DNA from: Eubacteriaceae bacterium
GTDB taxonomy: Bacteria; Bacillota; Clostridia; Eubacteriales; Alkalibacteraceae
Direction: 5' to 3'
DNA: 12,315 nt
Assembly (NCBI GenBank): GCA_003446375.1
Contig: DMAW01000020.1
Location: forward strand, 1 to 12,315
Each line of letters opens with the position of its first letter. Position 1 is the first letter of the stretch. Below the pieces are notes generated by a model. The model saw only the letters and a list, made by a program, of their open reading frames with translations. It made no database searches and had not been told where the DNA came from. Shown here piece after piece: positions 1 to 6,949 of this stretch. The position numbers and the translations under genes are program-made.

Positions 1-9
1 TCGGTCATT

Positions 10-1176
10 TCATTTTACAACTTTGCCGATGGCTGTCGACTTTTCACTTGCAGCCTTCCTTGCCCAATCATCAATTTCCAAGATTTCCTCAAGCTCTGGA
101 TTTCTTACAGGGATGTGCTTGTTCATTACGGATTCGATGATCTTAGGTATGTCCAAAAAAGATACTTCTTTGTTTAAAAACTTGTCAACCATTACCTCGT
201 TGGCACTGTTAAGGACTACAGGCATGCTTCCTCCTGCTTCAAGCGCATCGTAAGCCAGTTTGAGACACCTAAACTTATTTACATCAGGTTTTCTAAATTC
301 CAAAGCCCCTATTTCAGCAAGGTTCAAGCTTTTCGTGTTATTTTCGTGCCTTTCTGGATATAACAGCGCCAGCTGTATTGCCACCCTCATATCAGGTTCT
401 CCCAGTTGGGCCATGGAAGAGTGATCTTTAAATTCGACCAAAGAATGAATGATGCTTTGCGGATGTATCACAACGTCGATTTCTGCAGGCTTAAGGTCAA
501 ACAGCCATTTGGCTTCTATGACTTCCAGCCCTTTGTTCATCAAGGTTGATGAATCTATGGTTACCTTTTTGCCCATAGACCAGTTGGGATGCTTTAGAGC
601 CTTCTCTACAGCAACCCCCTCAAGCTGTTTTATATCGTAGTCCCTAAAAGGCCCACCGGATGCCGTTAGGATTATCTTTGAAAGGTACTTGCGCTGATTC
701 CCCATCAAGCATTGAAATATGGCACTGTGCTCACTGTCAACCGGATATATTTTAACGCCGCATCTATCTGCAAGATTCATTACTACATTTCCTCCCGCTA
801 CAAGAGTTTCCTTGTTTGCAAGAGCGATGTCTTTTCCCTTTTTTATTGCCTCTATCGTAGGAATAAGTCCTGCCATGCCCGGTATTGCAGTGACTATGCG
901 TTGAGCGCTGTCCCAAGAAGCTGCAGCTGTTATGCCCTCAAGCCCTCCAAGGACTTCAAATCTTCCTTTAAGCCTTTTTCTAAGCTCGCCGGCTTTTTTG
1001 ACGTCCCAAACAGCTACTACCTCGGGATTAAACTCCAGTGCCTGTCTCTCAAGCAAGTCGATGTTGCTATTACCCGTAATCGCTGCAACAGATATCTTAT
1101 CCCTATGATTTCTCGCTACATCAAGAGTCTGGGTACCGATAGAACCGGTAGATCCCAACACGCTTATTTTGATCAT
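10..1176 (-). CDS. dxr: 1-deoxy-D-xylulose 5-phosphate reductoisomerase
   Basis: Cytoplasmic enzyme that rearranges and reduces DXP to 2-C-methyl-D-erythritol 4-phosphate with NADPH, the committed step of the MEP isoprenoid pathway. The 388-residue product has the usual length. Seen: N-terminal Rossmann motif GSTGSIG (residues 8-14), ANKET (120-124), the PVDSEHSA metal-site loop with D147 and E149, TASGGPFR (171-178), and the MNKGLEVIEA stretch with E218 as the third metal ligand. I chose the ATG at 1176 because AAGGGG (1185-1190) lies 8 bases upstream; a GTG at 1182 is in frame but only 2 bases from that site. After the TGA stop (10-12) a single base separates it from an ATG at 6-8, so another gene probably follows; in related Firmicutes this is often rseP, but only 8 bases are visible. 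A promoter lies just upstream. Confidence 0.97.
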   Translation of the reverse strand: MIKISVLGSTGSIGTQTLDVARNHRDKISVAAITGNSNIDLLERQALEFNPEVVAVWDVKKAGELRKRLKGRFEVLGGLEGITAAASWDSAQRIVTAIPGMAGLIPTIEAIKKGKDIALANKETLVAGGNVVMNLADRCGVKIYPVDSEHSAIFQCLMGNQRKYLSKIILTASGGPFRDYDIKQLEGVAVEKALKHPNWSMGKKVTIDSSTLMNKGLEVIEAKWLFDLKPAEIDVVIHPQSIIHSLVEFKDHSSMAQLGEPDMRVAIQLALLYPERHENNTKSLNLAEIGALEFRKPDVNKFRCLKLAYDALEAGGSMPVVLNSANEVMVDKFLNKEVSFLDIPKIIESVMNKHIPVRNPELEEILEIDDWARKAASEKSTAIGKVVK

Positions 1177-1214
1177 ATTCACAACCCCTTATTGAAATTA
1201 ATTTCACACGTTAT

Positions 1215-1243
1215 ATGATAACGGAGAAACATGGGGTTTTCAA
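1215..1243 (-). promoter_or_regulatory. sigma-A type promoter for dxr
   Basis: On the minus strand TTGAAA (1238-1243), a 17-base spacer and TATCAT (1215-1220) match the sigma-A consensus at 5/6 and 5/6. The expected start near 1208 would give a leader of about 30 bases before the dxr start codon. dxr is often inside a frr-uppS-cdsA operon in Firmicutes; here it seems to head its own transcript. Confidence 0.7.
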
Positions 1244-1277
1244 CAAAAATTATATTTTTCCAATTATGCCACATAGA

Positions 1278-1306
1278 TTGACAATCAACCCGTACATCTG
1301 TATAAT
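1278..1306 (+). promoter_or_regulatory. consensus sigma-A promoter for tRNA-Ser
   Basis: TTGACA (1278-1283), a 17-base spacer and TATAAT (1301-1306) match the sigma-A consensus exactly. The predicted start near 1313 lies about 17 bases before the tRNA 5' end, as expected for a strongly expressed single tRNA gene. Confidence 0.9.
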
Positions 1307-1329
1307 AATATCTTGCCACAACAACATCC

Positions 1330-1420
1330 GGAGAGATGTCCGAGCGGCCGAAGGAGCACGCCTGGAAAGCGTGTGTGCGTCACAAGCGTACCGAGGGTTC
1401 AAATCCCTCTCTCTCCGCCA
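1330..1420 (+). tRNA. tRNA-Ser (anticodon GGA)
   Basis: A class II tRNA with a long variable arm. The acceptor stem pairs GGAGAGA (1330-1336) with TCTCTCC (1410-1416), followed by discriminator G1417 and an encoded CCA (1418-1420). The anticodon stem CACGC/GCGTG (1357-1361/1369-1373) closes the loop CTGGAAA with anticodon GGA at 1364-1366, reading UCC and UCU. The T arm is GAGGG/CCCTC (1393-1397/1405-1409) around TTCAAAT. The variable region (1374-1392) can form a short helix, as serine tRNAs do. Its 3' end is repeated 192 bp downstream. Confidence 0.98.
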
Positions 1421-1472
1421 TATAATAAAAACAAATCACCGCCAAGGTGATTTTTTTATGCGCAAAATCATA
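1406..1472 (+). repeat. direct repeat copy 1 (tRNA-Ser 3' end + terminator)
   Basis: This 67-base stretch runs from the 3' part of the tRNA T stem and acceptor strand through CCA, the terminator and a short tail. It recurs at 1598-1664 with only small differences: one missing A in the AT-rich spacer, one extra T in the T run, and one T/A change near the end. Confidence 0.9.
1433..1457 (+). terminator. rho-independent terminator of tRNA-Ser
   Basis: An 8-bp stem AAATCACC/GGTGATTT (1433-1440/1446-1453) with loop GCCAA is followed by a run of seven T (1451-1457), starting 13 bases after the tRNA CCA end. An almost identical hairpin recurs at 1624-1649. Confidence 0.9.
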
Positions 1473-1597
1473 GAGGGATTTGAACCCCAAGGGGGTGAGG
1501 GCCGATCAGGCAAAGTGGTAAATCCACTTTGACCGGCACGAAGTCCAAGCCTTGCAGAAAGCAGGGCGCAGTACACTGAAAAGCAGCGCTTTGCAGA
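1473..1597. repeat. GC-rich hairpin-rich insert between the two tRNA 3' copies
   Basis: No protein gene is convincing here. The stretch 1491-1600 holds 62 G/C in 110 bases, visibly richer than the flanks. At its left edge, 1472-1487 is a perfect 16-base inverted copy of tRNA positions 1395-1410 (T arm). Inside, CAAAGTGG/CCACTTTG (1511-1518/1524-1531) forms a perfect 8-bp hairpin with a 5-base loop, extended by GCCG/CGGC (1501-1504/1534-1537). The part from 1550 to 1597 repeats CAGCGCTTTGCAG-like words that can pair with upstream CTTGCAG and GCGC segments. It could be a small non-autonomous repeat element, a remnant of an integrated element, or a structured RNA. I do not recognise a named family. 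Confidence 0.6.
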
Positions 1598-1664
1598 CCT
1601 CTCTCTCCGCCATATATAAAAACAAATCACCGCCAAGGTGATTTTTTTTATGCGCAAAAACATA
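1598..1664 (+). repeat. direct repeat copy 2 (tRNA-Ser 3' end + terminator)
   Basis: Near-identical second copy of 1406-1472, including TCTCTCC, G, CCA and the terminator hairpin, but with no tRNA body in front of it. Duplication of a tRNA 3' end is the classic footprint of site-specific integration into a tRNA gene; a local tandem duplication with later replacement of the tRNA body is the other option. Confidence 0.9.
1624..1649. terminator. bidirectional terminator, second copy
   Basis: The same AAATCACC/GGTGATTT hairpin (1624-1631/1637-1644) is followed by eight T on the plus strand. On the minus strand the stem is followed by TTTGTTTTTAT, so it can also end the transcript of the CPBP protease gene, whose stop codon lies at 1668-1670. 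Confidence 0.8.
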
Positions 1665-1667
1665 AAT

Positions 1668-2594
1668 CTATCGATAAATCACTACATTCAATCCAATATA
1701 AATAGCCAATAAAATCCCCATGGGCATATTTACAAAAAGTCCAACCCATGATACACGGCTTTCCGGCATCTCATAATTATTCTCCACGATCATTTTTTTT
1801 ATGTATCGAACAGACATGTATATACCCACCAAAAGAACCAACATCGCGATGATTATCATAATCAAATTATCCGAAAATGAAGACTCGACAGCCTGAACTT
1901 CCATTACTTCTTGGATGTCAAATAACTCCGGAAAAGCCTCAGACATTTTTTGGAAAGCCGCTAGCACCACAAAAGAAGTAAAGTTGTTGAAAAAATGAAA
2001 TAATATTCCTCCCCAAAGAGACCCTGTGATCATTACTATGGCCGCCATTATTATTCCTAACGCAGTCGCGTAGCCGAACTGCCCCAAATCTATATGCATC
2101 AGGCCAAACAAAACCCCTGTGGCAATTGAAGCTTGCAAGAGGCTTACGTCTCTAAAATGGTCAAGTATTACTCCTCTTATAAATACTTCTTCCAATATTA
2201 CCGGAATAACGGCAACAGCAATGAAAAATACCCATAGGCTTGGTACCATTTCAAAGACTCTCATGGTCACTTCTCCTGAGTCCACCTTAGTAAATACGGC
2301 TACGAGATAATTTACTCCGTATTTAATCAAAAAGCTTATCAAAAACAGCTGAAATATCCTCCATATGCTTTTGCCCGAAAGTCCTACGTTCAATTTCAGA
2401 GTAGATATTATAGGTTGCCGCGTGGCTATCAAATACACGAGAGTTGGAATCAGCACATCGACCAACTGATGATAAAGTGCGAATTTTTCATAAAAAAACG
2501 CACCTATAATCAGATTCCCTGTTACAAATACTATAAAAAGCATCAAAAAAAGCCATAATCCGCTTCTATGATTTTTACTTTCAAACATATTCAT
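1668..2594 (-). CDS. CPBP family intramembrane metalloprotease (Abi/CAAX type)
   Basis: Polytopic membrane protein of 308 residues with roughly seven to eight hydrophobic segments. It carries the CPBP signatures in order: EEVFIRG (E135, E136, R140), FGLMHID with H167, and HFFNN with H200, matching the EExxxR, FxxxH and HxxxN/D motifs that form the zinc site inside the membrane. Members cleave prenylated proteins in eukaryotes; in bacteria they have been linked to bacteriocin self-immunity, peptide maturation and abortive infection, and the substrate cannot be told from sequence. Start ATG is supported by AGAAGGTG (2599-2606) 4 bases upstream. It is the last gene of the ABC-transporter operon, 15 bases after the permease stop. 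The C-terminal 70 residues add two more hydrophobic segments beyond the core. Confidence 0.92.
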   Translation of the reverse strand: MNMFESKNHRSGLWLFLMLFIVFVTGNLIIGAFFYEKFALYHQLVDVLIPTLVYLIATRQPIISTLKLNVGLSGKSIWRIFQLFLISFLIKYGVNYLVAVFTKVDSGEVTMRVFEMVPSLWVFFIAVAVIPVILEEVFIRGVILDHFRDVSLLQASIATGVLFGLMHIDLGQFGYATALGIIMAAIVMITGSLWGGILFHFFNNFTSFVVLAAFQKMSEAFPELFDIQEVMEVQAVESSFSDNLIMIIIAMLVLLVGIYMSVRYIKKMIVENNYEMPESRVSWVGLFVNMPMGILLAIYIGLNVVIYR

Positions 2595-2609
2595 GAATTC
2601 ACCTTCTGT

Positions 2610-3311
2610 CTAATTAAATCTGCTGTACAGATTATAAATAAGGAATGTAAGCAAGATGCTCGCCGCAATGAGCATTGCGATCAAATACGCGATAGCTAAT
2701 CCTGCTGTGTTAAACAAAAACAACATGATAAAGCCCATAACTACTCCAAATATCATTGCTCCAAGCATATTGAAAAGCACGTTTAAATTTTGCTTTACAG
2801 CTTTTTGAGGATCGTCCCAGTCTAATTTTGGTCTTAAAGTATCAATAAGTATACCAAAGCCTATCACAGGAAATGATCCTGCCAATCCACCTGTAAAGGC
2901 AAATAATGCTGTCGATGCTTCCAGTTTTAGAATAAATATCAATGGTACTATAAAAAATACCATTGCACTTATCTGGAGAATCATCGGAAATACCATCCTG
3001 CCTATAAAGAAATCTCTCTTTGCAACAGGTATCACCTTGTTGATCCAACTTGCCTTACCTTCCCTGGATACCGTTGTAGATTGTGTAGGGTTTGTTCCTG
3101 CAACAAATACAAATATCCCTACTAAAACCAAAGCAAATAAATCCTTAAAGTTTTGGTAAAGGTCTACGAACACATCAAGTTCCCCTCCTCCGTTTATAAA
3201 GGGAATGGCTACCATCAGCACCGGTAGAATTACCACGATACTTACGCAATTGAACAAGTAATGGGGGTTCTCATGACCATTTTCATATCGTTTAAAAATA
3301 TTGCCTTCCAA
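2610..3311 (-). pseudogene. ABC transporter permease, C-terminal part (after frameshift)
   Basis: This frame holds the C-terminal half of an ABC-2 type permease with about six hydrophobic segments; it begins sensibly only at YLFNCVSIVV (coded from 3260 downward). The open frame can be extended to a TTG at 3311, but those 17 extra residues (with NIFKRYENGHENPH) are hydrophilic out-of-frame readings of the upstream gene. Joining residue 332 of the upstream frame to this frame at position 3260 reads MRTPIYLFNCV and gives a 548-residue protein, a normal size for this permease family. Either a single base was lost near the five-C run or the ATTAC at 3258-3267, or the assembly is wrong there. If real, the second half would be made only by frameshifting or re-initiation. 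Confidence 0.85.
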
Positions 3312-4255
3312 GGTGAGCTCGACACTACATCCTTGTCGTACTCAAGCGCTACTTGTTTTTTAGCGCTATCGCTTTTGTTGAAGTACCCCTGTACATAAAG
3401 TTTCTTTCCGACAAATACCACTCCGATGCCAAAAGCAATTGAAACTGCAGCATAAGAAAAGAAGCTAAAAATCCCTATTAGAGAATTTGATGCAAATAGT
3501 CCCTTACTTAGCCAAATTGCCGGAGGATATGTTCTTCCTACTATGTTGACCAAACTGTTTTGATTCCTTAAGAGAGCTTCTATATATTCTCCTTCGCTCC
3601 CGGGAGGTATTGAAGTAGCCGCTTTGTTAACCAATAGCTGGAATACTATCAAGACGATTAAAAACAAAAACAAGCTTATGGTTCTAAGGATATCTTTTTT
3701 CCCTTCGATGTTTATAAATTTCATCACAAGCATCACTAAAATCGTTCCTATGCTTAATGGAATCACCGGCAACAATAAAACACCAAATATAAAAAACACC
3801 GAATACAGGATTCCGCCCATCTCTTCGAAAGGAATAAAAAATACAGGCGCTAGAATAGGCACTATGATCATATACTCATAGATTACCATGTTAATAAATT
3901 TTGAAGCTACTATACTTTCTTCTTTTAATGGCAAAAACAGCAGCTTGTCAAGATCTTTTGAAAAATAGAATGTCGACATAGCATATATCAGCCCAAAAAA
4001 CAAAACCACGATTGCAGCTCCTGAAAAAGTCATTGCAAACAAAGCTCCTTCCTGCCCAAGGACAAAAAGTTGCAGGTAGACAGTCTTCAACAGTCTTGTA
4101 TACATAATATAAACCGGCACTAAAGAAGCAAATACCAAAATTATAAGCAGTGGCATCAATATCTTCTTCGTATCTGTCTTAACGTCATGAACCATCTTGG
4201 AAAAACCAAAATTGGCATTAAGGAGAGTTTTAGTAAGCATCAGTATTTCCTTCAT
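3242..4255 (-). pseudogene. ABC transporter permease, N-terminal part (before frameshift)
   Basis: N-terminal 332 residues of an ABC-2 type permease followed by five out-of-frame residues and a stop. About six to seven hydrophobic helices are seen, including segments starting near residues 33, 74, 126, 154 and 192. The gene overlaps the upstream ATPase stop as ATGA, which argues for translational coupling and a shared transporter. A second ATG at codon 6 (4238-4240) has the better-placed AAGGA site and could be the real start. The family resembles large one-chain ABC-2 permeases of about 550 residues found next to a DrrA/CcmA-like ATPase in Firmicutes (possibly PF16949). The substrate is unknown. 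Treat 2610-4255 as one gene interrupted by a frameshift at about 3260-3267. Confidence 0.85.
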
Positions 4256-4977
4256 AGCTCTGTCAACTCCAAAAATATTTTTTCAAGGCTTTCCTTGTCC
4301 TTAGCATCTCCCTTAAGCTGTTCCATGGTTCCTTGAGCTATTATTTTTCCCTTGTTTATTATGGCGATCCTGTCGCAGAGCTTTTCTGCCACTTCCAGCA
4401 CATGTGTCGAAAAAAATACGCTTTTACCTTCTGCACACCTTTGCTTCATAAGCTCTTTCAAGTTGTATGAAGACTTTGGATCAAGTCCTACCATCGGCTC
4501 ATCCAGGATGAATACCATCGGATCATGAAGCAGAGAACCTATTAATACTATCTTCTGTTTCATCCCATGAGAATAGCTGCTAATTGGATCGTTTACTGCC
4601 TTTTCCATTTCAAAAAGCTTAAGATACTTTTCTATTTCTTCTTTTCTTTTATCTTTTTCTACTCCGTATACGTCACCCATGAAGTTTAAATATTCTATTC
4701 CTTTTAGCTTTTCGAAAACCTCATGATTGTCCGGAACGTAACTAAATTGTCTCTTGGCGTCCATAGGGTTAGTTTGATTATTTATTCCGTTTATATAAAC
4801 TTCTCCTTGATCGGGTCTCAACAACCCTACTATCATTTTAATAGTCGTCGTCTTTCCTGCTCCATTTGGGCCTAAAAACCCAAATATCTCACCGGGCTTA
4901 ACCTCAAACTCGATGTTGTCTACTGCTTTTATTTTTCCTGACCCATATGATTTTGACAAGCCTTTAATCTTAAGCAT
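4252..4977 (-). CDS. ABC transporter ATP-binding protein
   Basis: Cytoplasmic ATPase subunit of 241 residues that powers the permease encoded just downstream. Seen: Walker A GPNGAGKTT (36-44, K42), signature YSHGMKQK (135-142) in place of LSGGQ, Walker B VFILDEP (155-161) with catalytic E160, D-loop GLDP (164-167) and switch histidine H192. The Q-loop position is D83 in YVPDN rather than glutamine, a variation common in ABC-2 type exporters of the CcmA/DrrA group. All catalytic residues look intact. The ATG has AAAGGGGAG 8 bases upstream. The stop overlaps the permease ATG by the ATGA pattern, and the PH-domain gene ends 15 bases before this gene. An exporter or membrane-remodelling role is likely from the family; the cargo is not evident. 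Confidence 0.96.
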   Translation of the reverse strand: MLKIKGLSKSYGSGKIKAVDNIEFEVKPGEIFGFLGPNGAGKTTTIKMIVGLLRPDQGEVYINGINNQTNPMDAKRQFSYVPDNHEVFEKLKGIEYLNFMGDVYGVEKDKRKEEIEKYLKLFEMEKAVNDPISSYSHGMKQKIVLIGSLLHDPMVFILDEPMVGLDPKSSYNLKELMKQRCAEGKSVFFSTHVLEVAEKLCDRIAIINKGKIIAQGTMEQLKGDAKDKESLEKIFLELTEL

Positions 4978-4992
4978 GCTGTGTTCTCCCCT

Positions 4993-5535
4993 TTAATCTT
5001 CAATTTTTATTACGTTAGTTTCAAAATCAGAAACGAATTCGTCAAATTCGTCAGGACCTAACATGAAAATATCATCTGAAGTCCTTACAACCAATGCTTT
5101 GCTTCCGGATACAAGCAAGTACGCCTTGTTTCCGTTTTTCAAAGTGAACCGACCTTCTTTGTAAGTTCCTATAGAAGTCCCCATAGTCCTTCTTACCGGC
5201 GCATGATCGCTGTCTATGCTCCAGTCTACAGCATACGCCTCGATAATTTCATCTCCAGTTAGCTCTATTTTCTTGAACCCTGTTAAAAACATAGCTTTTA
5301 AAGAGCCATCTTCTACGCGCACGACGTTTAAATAGTTCATTGCAATAAAGAGTCCTCCTATTATGGAAGCTACTGCAACCATGATTCCTAAATCCAATAA
5401 ATCTTTTTTCGATCTTCTATCAGCTTTTTCTTGTTTTATCGCCTTGATCGCTTTTATCAACAGCAATGCCCCGACTCCTATAATGACTATCAAAAACAAA
5501 GATCCTCCAATTCCTTCAATCGATACCTTGTACAT
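4993..5535 (-). CDS. membrane-anchored bacterial PH domain protein (bPH_5-like)
   Basis: A 180-residue protein with two predicted membrane helices (about residues 11-30 and 49-68) followed by a soluble C-terminal domain (about 70-175) that resembles the bacterial pleckstrin-homology family PF10882: the pattern GTSIGTYKEGRFTLKNG, then a strand AYLLVSG, then VVRTSDDIFMLGPDEFDEF is typical. The function of these domains is not established; they often sit beside transporters and membrane proteases. The start at 5535 is chosen because AAGGAGG lies 5 bases upstream; an in-frame ATG 48 bases earlier lacks such a site. It is the first gene of the operon with the ABC transporter and CPBP protease. A TTGAT/ATCAA palindrome (5569-5580) lies about 35 bases upstream of the start. 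Confidence 0.85.
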   Translation of the reverse strand: MYKVSIEGIGGSLFLIVIIGVGALLLIKAIKAIKQEKADRRSKKDLLDLGIMVAVASIIGGLFIAMNYLNVVRVEDGSLKAMFLTGFKKIELTGDEIIEAYAVDWSIDSDHAPVRRTMGTSIGTYKEGRFTLKNGNKAYLLVSGSKALVVRTSDDIFMLGPDEFDEFVSDFETNVIKIED

Positions 5536-5844
5536 AGCTGCCTCCTTTTTATGAAATCGAACGTCAGATTGATTTATCAACACAAAACTTATTGATAAAT
5601 ATATAACGATACTGTATAGTAGTACTAATACTTTTTACAGTGATTGAGTTGATAGGCTTTATGCGAAATTTAAAAAGCTACAAAACCATTCTATTGCAAA
5701 TATTGTTAAAAATCAATCCCATCTATGCAATTGCCTTGATTGGACTTGATAATATAGTAGAAATAAATTAAAATACAAGAATACCTATTTTTATTGTCAC
5801 AAATGCACAATGCAATCATTAATAAATTACAAGGAGGATTTACA
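5536..5844. other. divergent intergenic region upstream of serC
   Basis: This 309-base AT-rich stretch separates the divergent PH-domain/ABC operon and the serC operon. It holds a TTGATTTATCAA palindrome (5569-5580), echoed by TTGATAAAT about 12 bases further on, and a TAGTACTA palindrome near 5620. A plausible serC promoter lies at 5731-5758. I found no clear promoter for the minus-strand operon, no T-box motif, no terminator-like stem with a T run, and no RNA gene. The palindromes could be operators but nothing identifies a regulator. Confidence 0.6.
5731..5758 (+). promoter_or_regulatory. possible promoter of the serC-serA operon
   Basis: TTGCCT (5731-5736), a 16-base spacer and TATAGT (5753-5758) match the sigma-A boxes at 4/6 and 5/6. 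The predicted leader of about 80 bases is AT-rich and ends in the strong AAGGAGG site of serC. Other weaker matches exist in this AT-rich region. Confidence 0.45.
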
Positions 5845-6936
5845 ATGTACGAAAGAGTTTATAACTTTTCTGCCGGACCTTCAGTCTTGCCGGAAGAAGT
5901 GCTTTTAGAAGCATCGAAAGAAATGTTGAATTATAAAGGAAGCGGCATGTCCGTTATGGAAATGAGCCACAGATCAAAGGAATTTATGGGTATAGCAAAA
6001 GAAGCTGAAAAGCTTTTAAGGGAACTGATGAGCGTTCCTGATAACTACAAGATCCTTTTCTTGCAAGGTGGCGCTTCCACCCAATTTGCCATGATTCCGC
6101 TAAATCTTTTTTCAAATACCAAAAAAGCCGATTTCGTAGATACCGGCGCTTGGTCGGCTAAAGCCATCAAAGAAGCAAAAAAATACGGAACAGTAAACGT
6201 GTTGGCATCATCAAAAGACAGCACTTATTCCTATATTCCTAAGCTTGATAAGTCAACATTTACAAAAGATGCTGATTATTTTCATATAACTACCAATAAC
6301 ACTATTTATGGCACTAGGTTTTTGCCTGACAACCTGCCGGATACAGGAGACGTCCCTCTTGTCGCAGACATGTCATCAAATATACTGTCAGAAGTTTACG
6401 ATGTAAATAAATTCAGCCTGATTTATGCAGGCGCTCAAAAAAACATGGGTCCTGCAGGAGTCACAGCAGTTATAATACGAGATGATCTGATAGGAAATGC
6501 CATGGACATAACTCCTACGATGCTCGATTACAAAACACATGCTGATGCCGACTCTCTATACAATACACCACCGTGTTTTTCTATCTATATGTGCATGCTC
6601 GTCTTCAGGTGGGTAAAGGCAAAAGGCGGAGTAGCGGCTATGGAGAAGATTAACAAGGAGAAATCTCAACTACTCTATGATTACCTTGATCAAAGCACGA
6701 TGTTCAAGGGCACTGTTGCCGTTGAAGACAGGTCTTTGATGAATATTCCTTTTGTTACAGGCAACGACGCTTTAGATGCAGCCTTTATAAAGGAAGCTGC
6801 GGCAAAAGGCTTTGTAAATCTTAAAGGCCATCGTTCTGTAGGCGGCATGAGAGCGAGCATTTACAACGCAATGCCTGTAGAAGGCATACAAGCATTGATA
6901 GAGTTCATGAAGGAGTTTGAATCAAAAAATAAATAA
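5845..6936 (+). CDS. serC: phosphoserine aminotransferase
   Basis: PLP enzyme that transaminates 3-phosphohydroxypyruvate with glutamate to O-phosphoserine; it can also act in PLP biosynthesis. The 363-residue length is standard. Seen: YNFSAGPSVLP at the N terminus (6-16), SHRSKEF (41-47) for the phosphate site, GGAS (75-78) and W103 of the cofactor pocket, ADMSS with D175, and the lysine that forms the Schiff base, K199 in AGAQKNMGPAG. The ATG at 5845 has AAGGAGG (5831-5837) 7 bases upstream; the longer open frame starting at 5794 lacks this. serA begins 13 bases after the stop, so the two are co-transcribed. Confidence 0.97.
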   Translation: MYERVYNFSAGPSVLPEEVLLEASKEMLNYKGSGMSVMEMSHRSKEFMGIAKEAEKLLRELMSVPDNYKILFLQGGASTQFAMIPLNLFSNTKKADFVDTGAWSAKAIKEAKKYGTVNVLASSKDSTYSYIPKLDKSTFTKDADYFHITTNNTIYGTRFLPDNLPDTGDVPLVADMSSNILSEVYDVNKFSLIYAGAQKNMGPAGVTAVIIRDDLIGNAMDITPTMLDYKTHADADSLYNTPPCFSIYMCMLVFRWVKAKGGVAAMEKINKEKSQLLYDYLDQSTMFKGTVAVEDRSLMNIPFVTGNDALDAAFIKEAAAKGFVNLKGHRSVGGMRASIYNAMPVEGIQALIEFMKEFESKNK

Positions 6937-6949
6937 TCGGAGGTTTGAA

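Noticed and set aside
1..8. Start of the gene after dxr (perhaps rseP)
   Set aside because: Only an ATG and about five more bases are visible; gene identity would be a guess from typical gene order.
712..1218. Plus-strand open frame of 168 codons opposite dxr
   Set aside because: It is the antisense of a clear dxr gene, with no family resemblance or ribosome site.
1215..1532. Plus-strand open frame of 105 codons across the tRNA and insert
   Set aside because: It runs through the tRNA-Ser gene, its promoter and terminator; no ribosome site or recognisable protein.
1473..1597. Possible SRP RNA (ffs) next to tRNA-Ser
   Set aside because: The conserved domain IV bases (GGAAG and AGCAGC facing each other across a short loop) are not arranged as expected.
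1436..1663. Minus-strand open frame of 75 codons
   Set aside because: It covers both terminator hairpins and the structured insert, repeats the same peptide ends because of the direct repeat, and has no convincing start signal.
3255..3272. Programmed -1 frameshifting in the permease
   Set aside because: The AACCCCCA region does not fit the X-XXY-YYZ slippery pattern and I saw no strong downstream hairpin; mutation or sequencing error is simpler.
5569..5580. TTGATTTATCAA palindrome as a known operator
   Set aside because: Short AT-rich palindromes are frequent in such DNA and no matching regulator motif is recognised; kept only as a note on the intergenic region.
5584..5844. T-box or other riboswitch before serC
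   Set aside because: No T-box AGGGTGG-ACCGCG motif and no terminator hairpin with a T run were found in the leader.
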